This document shows positions 6,366 to 14,290 of a stretch of 15,932 nucleotides of DNA, in pieces. Where the stretch lies: contig CAYOQJ010000056.1 of NCBI GenBank assembly GCA_964406095.1, forward strand, positions 1 through 15,932. The letters are read 5' to 3'. The notes below the pieces were generated by a model. The model saw only the letters and a program-made list of their open reading frames with translations, ran no database searches and was not told the DNA's origin. Position 1 is the first letter of the stretch. Each line of letters starts with the position of its first letter. A program made the translations under genes and the position numbers. This stretch comes from M55B167 sp964406095 (lineage in GTDB: Bacteria > Verrucomicrobiota > Kiritimatiellia > RFP12 > UBA1067).

Positions 6366-6746
6366 ATGACAATCAACCAGATCATATGCAGGGCTGCATC
6401 TTCATATCCGGATGCGCTGGTACTTGAATACTGGGATCAGTACAGGGAGCGGCCGAAGGAGAACATCCGCGTCGGCGACGGGCTGGCCGAGTTCATTGCG
6501 AACGAACTGCACGTCACCTATCACGAGGATGCAACCGAGGAGGAGCAGATCGCGGAGGCGGTGAGCGTGATGCAGTCGGCGGCGGACGATCTTGCGGCCG
6601 TCGCTAACGCGCTGACGAACATCAACCGCGAACGTGAACCGGAGACTCTGGCGGCTTGCGCTGTGAAAGGGATAAAACAGATCGCGCCCGCGTTATGTTT
6701 TATTTCACAGGGGGATGGTTTACATTCTGAAACCTTCAACCCATAA
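6366..6746 (+). CDS. Small acidic protein of unknown function
   Basis: A 126-residue protein, with an ATG preceded by AAGAAAGGAACAACCGC, 42 bases after the ligase and so probably in the same operon. It is rich in Glu and Ala and largely helical: ANELHVTYHEDATEEEQIAEAVSVMQSAADDLAAVANALTNI. No signal peptide, membrane segment or metal motif. I recognise no domain. Its stop codon overlaps the left arm of a long terminator hairpin, which marks the end of the rightward unit. Confidence 0.65.
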   Translation: MTINQIICRAASSYPDALVLEYWDQYRERPKENIRVGDGLAEFIANELHVTYHEDATEEEQIAEAVSVMQSAADDLAAVANALTNINREREPETLAACAVKGIKQIAPALCFISQGDGLHSETFNP

Positions 6747-6797
6747 CCCCCCTCTTTCTAATAAGTATGTGTGTATTTATTAGATAAAGGGGGTTTT
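6745..6797 (+). terminator. Long hairpin 1 between convergent genes
   Basis: AACCCCCCTCTTTCTAATA (6745-6763) pairs with TATTAGATAAAGGGGGTT (6778-6795), one bulge or mismatch, with a GTGTGT-containing loop, followed by TTTTAG. It starts at the stop codon of the 6366 gene and reads as its terminator. It shares the loop sequence TGTGTATTTATT with hairpin 2. Confidence 0.7.
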
Positions 6798-6848
6798 AGA
6801 GCAGAAACAGTCCTTTATGCTTATAAACTCGCCTGTTTCAACCGTCAC

Positions 6849-6904
6849 AAAGGGGGTATCGTACAATAATAATGTGTATTTATTGTATCATACCCCCTTT
6901 TGAG
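6849..6904. terminator. Long hairpin 2 between convergent genes
   Basis: AAAGGGGGTATCGTACAATA (6849-6868) pairs with TATTGTATCATACCCCCTTT (6881-6900) with two central mismatches; the loop is ATAATGTGTATT. A TTTTG tail follows on the plus strand. It lies about 50 bases beyond the stop of the leftward primase-helicase gene and could terminate either direction. Confidence 0.65.
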
Positions 6905-6953
6905 TCCAGACACACTGATACCTCTGTGCGATCCGCCTTAACGTGGTTGCGGT

Positions 6954-9900
6954 TTACGACCGGCCGAGCCTCCTGAGCTCACGGGCACCAGACTCTTCAA
7001 AGATATCCCCTACCAGACCCATTATAGAACTTTTGTTCTTCTTCCACGCACTCTCAGGATTCTTATTGGTTGCGGGATCGTCACCCTTGTACCCCAGAGC
7101 CATTGCGACATCCGCCTTGCGGACAACGGCACCTTCCGGCACGGCGCATATTCTCATACCGTACAGTTGCCAGTCAGACTCAAAGTTGTATCTTATGACA
7201 ATCTCATTACCGCCAGAACCGTCATTACCATCCGGCTGATCCCCTTGATCTTCCGAATATACGGGGGTGCCGTCAGTCGGTACTGAAGCGGGCACAACTG
7301 AACCACCAGGCAGCTCTATTGTCTCTGTGCTCTCCTTCTCGGCATACGCCGATCCTATACAGACCATGGGCATTACGGTGCGGTACAGAGCAGCCAGCCA
7401 GTGTGCATCAGGTACCACGATTACCGCTTCAACCGGCTTGTCGTTGCGGACGGCGGTACGCCAGACAGCCTGATAGATCTCATCCAGGGACTTAAGGGCG
7501 TAGTAGCTGCGCATGGCGGGCACAAGCATTCTGCCGCCCGGCCAGTTGGGACTGCCAGCCTCTGTGTAGACATACGGTGTATCCGGGAAGGTCCTGCGGT
7601 AGCGCAGGGCGGCATGCAGAGCGCAGTCGTCAATCCCGGTGAAGAGCGACATACCCTGGAGCAGGGCCAGGGTGCACTCCCCCGCTGTGTTGATCCCTTT
7701 GATGCGGCCGCGGGTCAGTACCGTAACCTTCGCTTCACCGCCGCAGATATCTTTGACCTGCTTCTCTATATCCTCATATGAAGCCATATCCCTGTTCAGG
7801 CACACCAGTACTTCCCTGTGTCTCCGTATGTGCAGCCCGAGGTACATTGCAATCTCACCGGTCCAGACAGCCTGTTCCTTTTTCGCTTTGGTGGGATTGG
7901 CTTTGATGCAGTGCAAAGTGACAAGCCAGCTGTTTTCAGGAATATCGGGGCAGGTGAACACCGGCATGTTGTCGGGATAGGGGAACGGCGAAAGCGACGC
8001 GCTGGCGTTGAGCATGACCAGGCTCCTCCACCCGCCCCCCGTGTCGAACCCGAACCGGCTGCGCTTGCACACTATCCGCCAGCGGCCCTTTTCATCCCTG
8101 TTTTCGCGATAGGCGTAGCTTGAATCCCCCTGTGCCGAGGGACGGAAGAAGTTGACCAGTCCGGCAAGGGTGTCCCTGATATGCTCGTAGCGCTTACAGT
8201 TATCAGTTCCAGGCAGTACAACTTTGCCGGCAATGCGCAGGGCGGATCGGAGTTCTGATATCAGATCCCCGAGTTCCGCCGTCTGTGTTTCATTACGGTA
8301 CACGTAATTACGGCGGGCGAAGACATCGGCACTCCCGGCGACACCCCAGGCTTTGATCATAATATCCTCAGCCAGCGAAGTATAAGGGAAAAGGCGCTTA
8401 ACAGTATCAAAGGGCACTCCGTCAAGACTGGCAATGCGCTTAAGGTCATCCAGGGCCGCACTCCATGTGTCGAACGGGGAAAGCCCCTCGTCAACGATAA
8501 CGTGAGCATCGGCAAGCAGACCTGAACCGTCCTCAAGGGCGCGGATAAACCCCTCGTGCGTCATGCAGAGTACCGGCTGTTTCTCCTGTGCTTCCCTTGT
8601 GAAATAGGCACAGCGGTCCCTGGACCGGCAGTCTCTGCACTTTGACCTGGCATCATCACGCGCACACTGCCGCCAGGTGCAGTTCTTGCCGGAAAGCTCA
8701 TGGCAGCGGACAGGGTTGAAGCCGTGTATCCTTCCAACCGGAACATCGGTTAAGGATTCAATCGTATGTGCAGCATTGTACAGGGCATCCACGGTTTCGG
8801 TCACATAGATATAGCGGTCACCCTCAGCGGAGGCATGGGCGCCGGTATGGCAGAGCGCCCAGACGCTCTTGCCCGCGCCGCAGGGGCTCTCCATCACGCA
8901 GGAACCATGAGTGCGGAAAAGATGCTCGTGGAACTGCACGGCATTCCTCAGACGGCCAGGGATCTCAATGCCGGCAACATCCGTATAGCGATCAAGCATC
9001 TTCCGCATTTCATCCGGCAGCGGGGCGCAATCAGCCAGCGGGATGGACTGCGGGATATTGTAGACCCTGACAGGCGGAGCCTTGCCGCCGCCGTACACAT
9101 AACGGCCCTGCCGGATTTTGACAATGCAGGTGTCGATCTCACGTTTAAGACCGCCATCCCTGTGACCGTACTTGTTTACGAAGTCACGGCCATGCCCGAC
9201 AGCCTCGATTATAAACTCATCGGGATAACCGTCCCTGACCATCCGGCCGACAATACTGAAAAGTCGTGTGCTGCGTTCGGAACCGGTCTCTTCAATTTCG
9301 TCCCTGAGTTGCTGCGGCAGGGAATCGTAGTCGCAGTCAATATCGCCTTTTTCCTCAATAGCCTCAACCGGATCAGAATCCGCTTTTATCAGATCCCCGA
9401 TGCCGTATCCGGCACAGGCGGCTTCAATCTGCTCTACGGAGTACTTTGTGTCGGGATCACACCAGAGCCAAGAACCACGCACATCAGGAGTTTCTGGATA
9501 ATCATGCTTTTTACTGTTAACCGTTAATGGAACGCGGTAGGCGTGCTCTGGTGTGAATGCACTATCGCCCATTGCCATAGTCCTGAGACGGCCGGCAATG
9601 GCCCTGTAGCGGTCCAGTGCATCAGCGGTGCCGCCGCCCGCCGGGAAAACACAGGGACTATCCAGCAGATAGGCGCACTGCACCCCGTGACCTGTATGCC
9701 AGGCGATAGATGGTCTGAGCGGCAATGTCAGCAGATATCCAAGTGCATCATCTTCGGATTTAAACGGGGCCTTTTTGTGCACTTCGCTTATGTAATCGAT
9801 ATCAAGGAAGAACGCATTTGCATGGGCACAGTTGTCCTGATCGGATTTAGGGCCGTTACCGAAAGCAGAAGCCCGGAAATACAGGTTGTGCATATTCCGG

Positions 9901-10064
9901 TTTGAAAGCAGCCAGCTAACTGCTCCATCCCGCGTGTAGAACCCTTCCTCCACCCATTTGCCGCCGACATTGCTGCAGAGTGCGACCCTGTCACCGGCAT
10001 TAAACAGCAGGTGCAGGAACCGGGGTATGAAATCATTGTACTGAGGCTGGACAGGCAACTGCAT
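6954..10064 (-). CDS. Primase-helicase fusion (AEP/RepB-like primase plus SF2-type helicase with Cys cluster)
   Basis: About 1036 residues from the ATG at 10064. A TTG at 10103 would add 13 residues but has no binding site. N-terminus: a primase-polymerase-like domain with ANAFFLDIDYI (DxD metal motif near 88-90), SIAWHTGHGVQCAYLLDSP and YRVPLTVNSKK, as in RepB-type AEP primases. Next a helicase: Walker A SPCGAGKSVWAL (near 395-400), six Cys between about 454 and 485 (CHELSGKNC, CTWRQC, CRDCRSRDRC), and Walker B HVIVDEG (near 520-527). A motif VI-like EIYQAVWRTAVRN lies near the end, then an Asp/Gly-rich linker and a C-terminal domain of about 90 residues. The Cys cluster sits between Walker A and B, as in the iron-sulfur domain of XPD/DinG helicases; zinc binding is the alternative. 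Likely the replication initiator or primase of the element, transcribed against its neighbours. Confidence 0.8.
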   Translation of the reverse strand: MQLPVQPQYNDFIPRFLHLLFNAGDRVALCSNVGGKWVEEGFYTRDGAVSWLLSNRNMHNLYFRASAFGNGPKSDQDNCAHANAFFLDIDYISEVHKKAPFKSEDDALGYLLTLPLRPSIAWHTGHGVQCAYLLDSPCVFPAGGGTADALDRYRAIAGRLRTMAMGDSAFTPEHAYRVPLTVNSKKHDYPETPDVRGSWLWCDPDTKYSVEQIEAACAGYGIGDLIKADSDPVEAIEEKGDIDCDYDSLPQQLRDEIEETGSERSTRLFSIVGRMVRDGYPDEFIIEAVGHGRDFVNKYGHRDGGLKREIDTCIVKIRQGRYVYGGGKAPPVRVYNIPQSIPLADCAPLPDEMRKMLDRYTDVAGIEIPGRLRNAVQFHEHLFRTHGSCVMESPCGAGKSVWALCHTGAHASAEGDRYIYVTETVDALYNAAHTIESLTDVPVGRIHGFNPVRCHELSGKNCTWRQCARDDARSKCRDCRSRDRCAYFTREAQEKQPVLCMTHEGFIRALEDGSGLLADAHVIVDEGLSPFDTWSAALDDLKRIASLDGVPFDTVKRLFPYTSLAEDIMIKAWGVAGSADVFARRNYVYRNETQTAELGDLISELRSALRIAGKVVLPGTDNCKRYEHIRDTLAGLVNFFRPSAQGDSSYAYRENRDEKGRWRIVCKRSRFGFDTGGGWRSLVMLNASASLSPFPYPDNMPVFTCPDIPENSWLVTLHCIKANPTKAKKEQAVWTGEIAMYLGLHIRRHREVLVCLNRDMASYEDIEKQVKDICGGEAKVTVLTRGRIKGINTAGECTLALLQGMSLFTGIDDCALHAALRYRRTFPDTPYVYTEAGSPNWPGGRMLVPAMRSYYALKSLDEIYQAVWRTAVRNDKPVEAVIVVPDAHWLAALYRTVMPMVCIGSAYAEKESTETIELPGGSVVPASVPTDGTPVYSEDQGDQPDGNDGSGGNEIVIRYNFESDWQLYGMRICAVPEGAVVRKADVAMALGYKGDDPATNKNPESAWKKNKSSIMGLVGDIFEESGARELRRLGRS

Positions 10065-10280
10065 TCCCTGTGAATCTCCGTATTCGCATTCGTATTCGTA
10101 CAAAAGCCGGAATTTAACAGTAACCGGCCGGACTACGCGGATATTGTAGCGGAAAATTCAGGTGATGTCATCAGGCGTGGTGAAACAACACTTTCTTTGA
10201 AAAAAACAATTCCCTTATATGCACCATACACACCCGGCACACCCCCCACACACACTTTCAACCACAACAAAGGAGAAACC
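10065..10280. promoter_or_regulatory. Divergent promoter region between primase-helicase and AAA ATPase genes
   Basis: The region separates two divergent genes and should hold both promoters; no confident -35/-10 boxes were assigned. From 10221 to 10270 the plus strand is made almost only of A, C and T (repeated CACAC and ACACCC), giving an unstructured 5' leader before AAAGGAGAAACC and the ATG at 10281. The last 20 bases closely match the end of the leader of the ligase gene (5236-5253). Confidence 0.4.
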
Positions 10281-11780
10281 ATGAAGAACGTTATCATTAA
10301 CTACATCAGAGCCGGTTATCCCGGCATCTGTCTGATAAGCCATGAAGAGGCCAGGGCTGAAGCTGAACTCAAGGCAGCAGCCGCAGAGACGCAGCACAGC
10401 CTCTGCGCATGGTCGGCTACAACCGGGCTGATAGACACAGCCGATGCCCGCAGCCTGGGTGCAGAGGATCCCATGGAGGCCGTACTGGCTATACCGGGAC
10501 TGCCTGAGAACACAGTGGTATTATTACGCGACTTCCACCTGTTCCTCGAAGAGAACAATCCACTCCTCATTAGAGCGCTAAAAGACGCACTGGTTCAGGC
10601 CAAGGTGCGCGGCATAGCCATAATGATACTCGGATGCCGCAATACTCTGCCGCCTGAACTGCAGCGCGAATTCGTAGTGGTGCGCTTCAGTCTGCCGGAT
10701 AAAGATGCGCTGGGCACTGTGCTGGACGGTATCTGCGATTCCGCTAATCTTAAAAAGTACCAAGGCGAGAAACGACGCGCAATCCTGGAAGCCGCATCCG
10801 GACTGACATGCCTGGAGGCCGAAAACGCATTCGCGCTGTCGGTAGTCAGACACAAATCAGTTAATGCCGATGACGTGGCGAGACAGAAAGCCGACACTAT
10901 AAAGCAGAACGGCCTGCTGGAGGTAGTGGAGACCGCACAGAGCCTCGATGACATCGGGGGTCTGGATACCCTCAAAGAGTGGTTACTTAAACGCAAGAGT
11001 GCCTTCAGCCTTGAAGCAGGCAAATATGGCCTGCCCTCCCCCAAGGGACTGCTGATAACGGGCATACCCGGCACCGGCAAGTCCCTGACAGCCAAGGCAA
11101 CCGCCACCGTATTCGGACGCCCTCTGCTGAAACTTGATGCGGGAAGATTGTTCGGATCGCTGGTAGGCCAGTCCGAGGCTAACCTCAGACAGGCTATCCA
11201 GACGGCGGAGAGCATAGCACCGTGTATCCTGTGGATCGACGAGATCGAGAAGGGTTTCGCGGGGAGTCGGAGTTCAGGTTCAACCGACGGAGGCACCGGA
11301 TCGCGGGTATTCGGGTCTTTCATATCCTGGATGCAGGAGAAAACGTCACCGGTGTTTGTTGTGGCGACGGCGAATAACGTAAGTTCACTGCCGCCGGAAC
11401 TGCTGCGCAAGGGCAGATGGGATGAGACTTTCTTCACCGATCTGCCCGATCCGGAGGAGCGTGAAACAATCTGGAAGATCCAGATTGCGAAACACGGGCG
11501 CGACGCGTCGCTTTTCAGCACCGAGGGTCTTGCGGTAAGTTCGGATGGATACACCGGAGCCGAGATCGAGCAGGCTGTGGTGGACGCGCTATACCGTGCA
11601 TTCGCGGAGCAGCGCGAACCGGTGACAGCGGACATGCTGGCGGCGATGTCTGAAACCGTGCCGCTTTCGAAACTCATGAGTGATGAGATTGAATCCCTGC
11701 GCAAATGGGCAAAGGGACGGTGCAGGCCGGCAAAGCGGGCGATGTCTGACAACCAGCAGGGCAGGCGGATTGCGGTTTAA
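10281..11780 (+). CDS. Ycf46-like AAA ATPase
   Basis: A 499-residue protein from the ATG at 10281 (AAAGGAG upstream; the TTG at 10197 is rejected). Residues 1-215 form an N-terminal domain typical of the Ycf46 group (YPGICLISHEEARAEAEL, TVVLLRDFHLFLE). The AAA module follows: Walker A GIPGTGKSLTAKA (261-273), pore-loop region LDAGRLFGSLVGQSE, Walker B CILWIDEIEKGF (315-326), sensor 1 VVATANN, Arg-finger region PPELLRKGRWDETFF (371-385) and sensor 2 GYTGAEIEQAV. It should form a hexameric ring that remodels or unfolds a partner protein; the substrate is unknown. DUF1257 and DUF2997 genes commonly neighbour such ATPases and are present at 3485-4059, so a shared machine is plausible. Followed by a weak terminator hairpin over its stop codon. 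Confidence 0.9.
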   Translation: MKNVIINYIRAGYPGICLISHEEARAEAELKAAAAETQHSLCAWSATTGLIDTADARSLGAEDPMEAVLAIPGLPENTVVLLRDFHLFLEENNPLLIRALKDALVQAKVRGIAIMILGCRNTLPPELQREFVVVRFSLPDKDALGTVLDGICDSANLKKYQGEKRRAILEAASGLTCLEAENAFALSVVRHKSVNADDVARQKADTIKQNGLLEVVETAQSLDDIGGLDTLKEWLLKRKSAFSLEAGKYGLPSPKGLLITGIPGTGKSLTAKATATVFGRPLLKLDAGRLFGSLVGQSEANLRQAIQTAESIAPCILWIDEIEKGFAGSRSSGSTDGGTGSRVFGSFISWMQEKTSPVFVVATANNVSSLPPELLRKGRWDETFFTDLPDPEERETIWKIQIAKHGRDASLFSTEGLAVSSDGYTGAEIEQAVVDALYRAFAEQREPVTADMLAAMSETVPLSKLMSDEIESLRKWAKGRCRPAKRAMSDNQQGRRIAV

Positions 11781-11789
11781 ACATCCGCC
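11764..11789 (+). terminator. Weak hairpin over the AAA ATPase stop codon
   Basis: GGCGGAT (11764-11770) pairs perfectly with ATCCGCC (11783-11789), 12-base loop containing the stop codon, followed by GTTATTGTGTATT. The U-tract is poor, so this would be partial termination at most. Confidence 0.35.
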
Positions 11790-11813
11790 GTTATTGTGTA
11801 TTCTAATACAGAA

Positions 11814-11844
11814 CCTCCCGCGCATGCTTCAACATGCCGGGAGG
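11814..11844 (+). promoter_or_regulatory. Stem-loop just upstream of the metallopeptidase-like gene
   Basis: CCTCCCGCGCATG (11814-11826) pairs with CATGCCGGGAGG (11833-11844) with one bulged base and a six-base loop. The true ribosome binding site GGAGG (11853-11857) lies nine bases beyond. The left arm CCTCC is also complementary to that GGAGG, so an alternative fold could hide it, a possible translational switch. Confidence 0.35.
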
Positions 11845-11866
11845 GTTGAACCGGAGGATTTACAGG

Positions 11867-12424
11867 ATGAAGATTGTAAACATGAAGCGGCTCAACAGCG
11901 CTTTGGCCGATGTTATCCACGACTTCGAACACCTTGAAATATGGAACCAAACGCTGTACTCAATCGAGGTCCGCCTGGTGAACATCGGCATCTGCTACGG
12001 CTGCAAGTGGGACGGACGCGACGGCCATATAGATATCCCGGCTGTCAGCCTTAACCGCCTGAGCGCTGTGATGTTCGGCGACGGCGCAGACTGGTGCCTG
12101 CGCGATGTTCTGAGACACGAATACGGCCATGCCGCAGCGGACCTGTACCCCAGGTTAAGCAGGTCGGCGGAGTTCCGGAAGGTGTTCGGCGGAAGATACG
12201 ACTGCGGCAAGATGGTGGAGCAGTATGATGCTGAAAAATTTATCAGCACCTATGCCGCTACCAATCCGGCCGAGGATTTTGCCGAGATGTTTATGTATTA
12301 TATCAAGTTCAGAGGCAGAGCCCCTAAGTGGCGGCGCTTCAACACTCCGACCATAAAACGTAAATGGCGCTTCATAGACCGATTTGTTAAAACGGTCAGG
12401 AGCGGCGGCAAAACGTTTCATTGA
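11867..12424 (+). CDS. HEYGH metallopeptidase-like protein
   Basis: A 185-residue protein with RDVLRHEYGHAAADLYP: the HExxH zinc motif at 84-88, with Glu85 as the presumed catalytic base. The later NPAEDFAEMFMYYI (133-146) supplies a Glu or Asp likely to be the third zinc ligand, as in gluzincin-like toxin and effector peptidases that keep a NxxEDFAE helix. Residues 1-80 are mixed alpha/beta with HIDIPAVSLNRLS. No signal peptide, so cytoplasmic. The ATG at 11867 has GGAGG nine bases upstream; an earlier ATG at 11834 lies inside the upstream stem-loop and is less likely. Probably a zinc peptidase or a structural derivative; substrate unknown. It sits 86 bases after the AAA ATPase and may be its partner. 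Confidence 0.75.
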   Translation: MKIVNMKRLNSALADVIHDFEHLEIWNQTLYSIEVRLVNIGICYGCKWDGRDGHIDIPAVSLNRLSAVMFGDGADWCLRDVLRHEYGHAAADLYPRLSRSAEFRKVFGGRYDCGKMVEQYDAEKFISTYAATNPAEDFAEMFMYYIKFRGRAPKWRRFNTPTIKRKWRFIDRFVKTVRSGGKTFH

Positions 12425-12542
12425 TATACCGGATTTCAGGTTGCATGCAGTAATCAGCAGGCTGATATGCCCTGCGCGAAGGATTGTTAAACCAAACCTC
12501 CGGCAGGTAAAATCACCAGAGTCAAAAAATAGTTCAGAATGT

Positions 12543-12575
12543 CCCTGAAGGTCCTCCGCATGGAGGTCTTCAGGG
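12543..12575. terminator. Strong hairpin in the convergent intergenic region
   Basis: CCCTGAAGGTCCTCC (12543-12557) pairs with GGAGGTCTTCAGGG (12562-12575) around a GCAT loop, one bulge. There is no U-tract directly after it, so it may be an RNA stability element or a factor-assisted terminator. Confidence 0.45.
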
Positions 12576-12629
12576 CAGTGCTGTTATTAAGAAACCGGCA
12601 ATTTTTTATCCCGCAAACGCTGTTGCAAG

Positions 12630-12652
12630 ACGGTATCCTGAGATACCGTTTT
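12630..12652 (+). terminator. Short hairpin with T-tail
   Basis: ACGGTATC (12630-12637) pairs perfectly with GATACCGT (12642-12649) around the loop CTGA, followed by TTT. It could end rightward transcripts about 200 bases after the metallopeptidase-like gene. Confidence 0.45.
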
Positions 12653-12875
12653 GGACGGCCCCGGTCCTTAAGTCGGCGTCATCCACTGACTGACAACAGA
12701 AAATCGCAAAAAACCGCACACTTAGACCTACATCAAGACGGAAAACCATTGCATTTTCGCCAATAATTGGCAATTGTTCATACCTGCGTATAGAAATAAA
12801 TGTGCGACCCCGGAATACTCTCATCATTTGAGGCGGCACTGAACTCAGTTATTACTTAACTGATTATCCCCTGCT

Positions 12876-13169
12876 TCAGCCCGGCATTGACTTCAGAAAC
12901 ACAATTGCAGCCATAACACAGAGTAGGCCGAATACCGATGCAATAACCGGAAGCACATTTTTCGACTCTTTCCTGTAACCCATGGCCGCCAGCCATGATG
13001 TTCCGGCCCCTGCGGCGACAGTGCCGACAAGAATAGCTTTCGCTAAAAAACGCCTGCCCTCTGGTATTCCCGATTCCCAGGCCATAGCCGCCACTGCAAT
13101 GATCAGTCCGGCCGAAACCGCCGCTGCCGCGAATGCACCCGGCAGTGAATATTTATTTCCGCTGCTCAT
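12876..13169 (-). CDS. Small membrane protein, three predicted helices
   Basis: A 97-residue protein with three hydrophobic segments: AFAAAAVSAGLIIAVAAMAW, AILVGTVAAGAGTSWLAAMG, and VLPVIASVFGLLCVMAAIVF. A short basic loop GYRKESKN lies between helices 2 and 3. AAAGGA precedes the ATG at 13169, and it follows the lipoprotein gene by 28 bases, so it is probably the last gene of the leftward unit. No family recognised. The helix lengths and Ala/Gly content suggest an inner-membrane protein that packs with partners, perhaps the PrsW-like protease encoded upstream; that is inference. Confidence 0.7.
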   Translation of the reverse strand: MSSGNKYSLPGAFAAAAVSAGLIIAVAAMAWESGIPEGRRFLAKAILVGTVAAGAGTSWLAAMGYRKESKNVLPVIASVFGLLCVMAAIVFLKSMPG

Positions 13170-13197
13170 ATGATTTCCTTTCTACTTTTTTTTTGTT

Positions 13198-14205
13198 TTA
13201 CAGATCTTTGATAATGTTCCTGCGGGTCTCTTCATACTCCTCACGGGTAATCACTCCGCTGTCAAACAACTTTTTCGCCTTGATAAGCCGCTGTTCGACC
13301 TCCCCATTCGATGCCCCCCGTGAACCTTCAGCATTCACGTCAGGACCACCCTTGTACAGCCATGGCGACTCTTTCTTCGTATCGCTACCGCCCTGCAGCC
13401 ATAACGCCCACTCTTTCTGCTTATCTTTATCATTCTCCAGCCACACACCGGAAGCCCCGTCGCTTTTACCGGATTCATCACCAGGCACGGCTATCCACGC
13501 CGAACTACCCTTATCAGATGTTGCTGGAGGGTCAACGGGTTCAGCCGCTTCATTAAGAGCTTTGAGCTGGTCCACAGAGAGACTGTATCCCTGCCGGGCA
13601 GCGTCCCGGAGGTAACGGAGAGCCATGTTCCGGTCCACCGGGACACCGTAACCGGTGAGATACGAAACACCCAGAAGGTGCTGCGCGGGCGCAAAATTTA
13701 AATCGGCACACTCCTGAGCATAATGCAGAGCCTTTTTCATATCAGGTTCAGAAGATTCAGGACTGCCGAAATACTTCGCAGCTGCAAAGGCAGCTTTTAT
13801 GTAAAAGGTCGGATCATCACCTGGATTGGAGGGTTTTGCCTCCGGTGATGTAAACCCAAGCAGAAAAAACAGAAATTCAGAATCCGTTATGCTCCCGTGT
13901 CTGCTGCACTTCGGATAAACCCCCACAGGTCCGGCAGTTATGTGTCCACCACTTTGACACAGCAGCCGCGTCTCCAAGCGGGAAACTATTTCCTGAGAGA
14001 ACGGTGTGCCCTTGGGCAGACGAAGATAGGCGTTCTGATAGATCTTCTCGATCTCAATCAGTGCCTGCTTCATCTTACAATCGCCTGAGCCGCCTCCACT
14101 GCCACCGCATCCGCAGATCGGCATCAGGATGAGGCACACGATGATAAACGCACCGCATATACCTCTACTCTTCAACAGGTTCCATCCATCTTTATTTATT
14201 TTCAT
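13198..14205 (-). CDS. Lipoprotein with Sel1-like repeats and C-terminal SHOCT domain
   Basis: A 335-residue protein. It starts with a lipoprotein signal: basic residues, the hydrophobic run GAFIIVCLILM, then PICGCGGSGGG with a candidate lipidated Cys near 31-33. Around 150-215 are Sel1/TPR-like helices (MKKALHYAQECADLNFAPAQ, LLGVSYLTGYGVPVDRNMAL, RYLRDAARQGYS). A polar, Gly/Ser/Asp-rich linker follows. The C-terminus EQRLIKAKKLFDSGVITREE and YEETRRNI is a SHOCT domain, a short oligomerisation motif usually at protein ends. AAAAGGAGATCATCAA precedes the ATG at 14205. It would be anchored in a membrane facing the periplasm. Sel1 repeats mediate protein contacts, so a scaffold role is likely. 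It follows the PrsW-like gene by 85 bases. Confidence 0.8.
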   Translation of the reverse strand: MKINKDGWNLLKSRGICGAFIIVCLILMPICGCGGSGGGSGDCKMKQALIEIEKIYQNAYLRLPKGTPFSQEIVSRLETRLLCQSGGHITAGPVGVYPKCSRHGSITDSEFLFFLLGFTSPEAKPSNPGDDPTFYIKAAFAAAKYFGSPESSEPDMKKALHYAQECADLNFAPAQHLLGVSYLTGYGVPVDRNMALRYLRDAARQGYSLSVDQLKALNEAAEPVDPPATSDKGSSAWIAVPGDESGKSDGASGVWLENDKDKQKEWALWLQGGSDTKKESPWLYKGGPDVNAEGSRGASNGEVEQRLIKAKKLFDSGVITREEYEETRRNIIKDL

Positions 14206-14290
14206 TTGATGATCTCCTTTTTTCCTTAAGATTCATTTTAATGCGGAATATATCCTGACTGTAAAATATGCATCGTCTGTATCAGCATGT

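Larger units (their letters stand above)
12425..12875. other. Intergenic region without a convincing gene
   Basis: It lies between the convergent metallopeptidase-like and small membrane protein genes. The open frames across it have no good binding site and no recognisable protein character. It holds two hairpins (12543-12575 and 12630-12652) and a short inverted repeat CAGTTA/TAACTG (12846-12862). Confidence 0.6.

Noticed and set aside
8766..9527. 253-residue plus-strand open frame
   Set aside because: It is antisense to the primase-helicase, whose motifs are clear; no binding site and no domain character. Long shadow frames are expected opposite a GC-rich gene.
10221..10270. CACA-rich tract as a microsatellite or binding-site array
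   Set aside because: The units are irregular; an unstructured A/C-rich leader explains it better.
10595..11752. 385-residue minus-strand open frame
   Set aside because: Mirror of the AAA ATPase gene, Ser/Arg-rich as such shadows usually are.
12539..12766. 75-residue plus-strand frame after the metallopeptidase-like gene
   Set aside because: It runs through two hairpins, has no binding site and no recognisable protein pattern.
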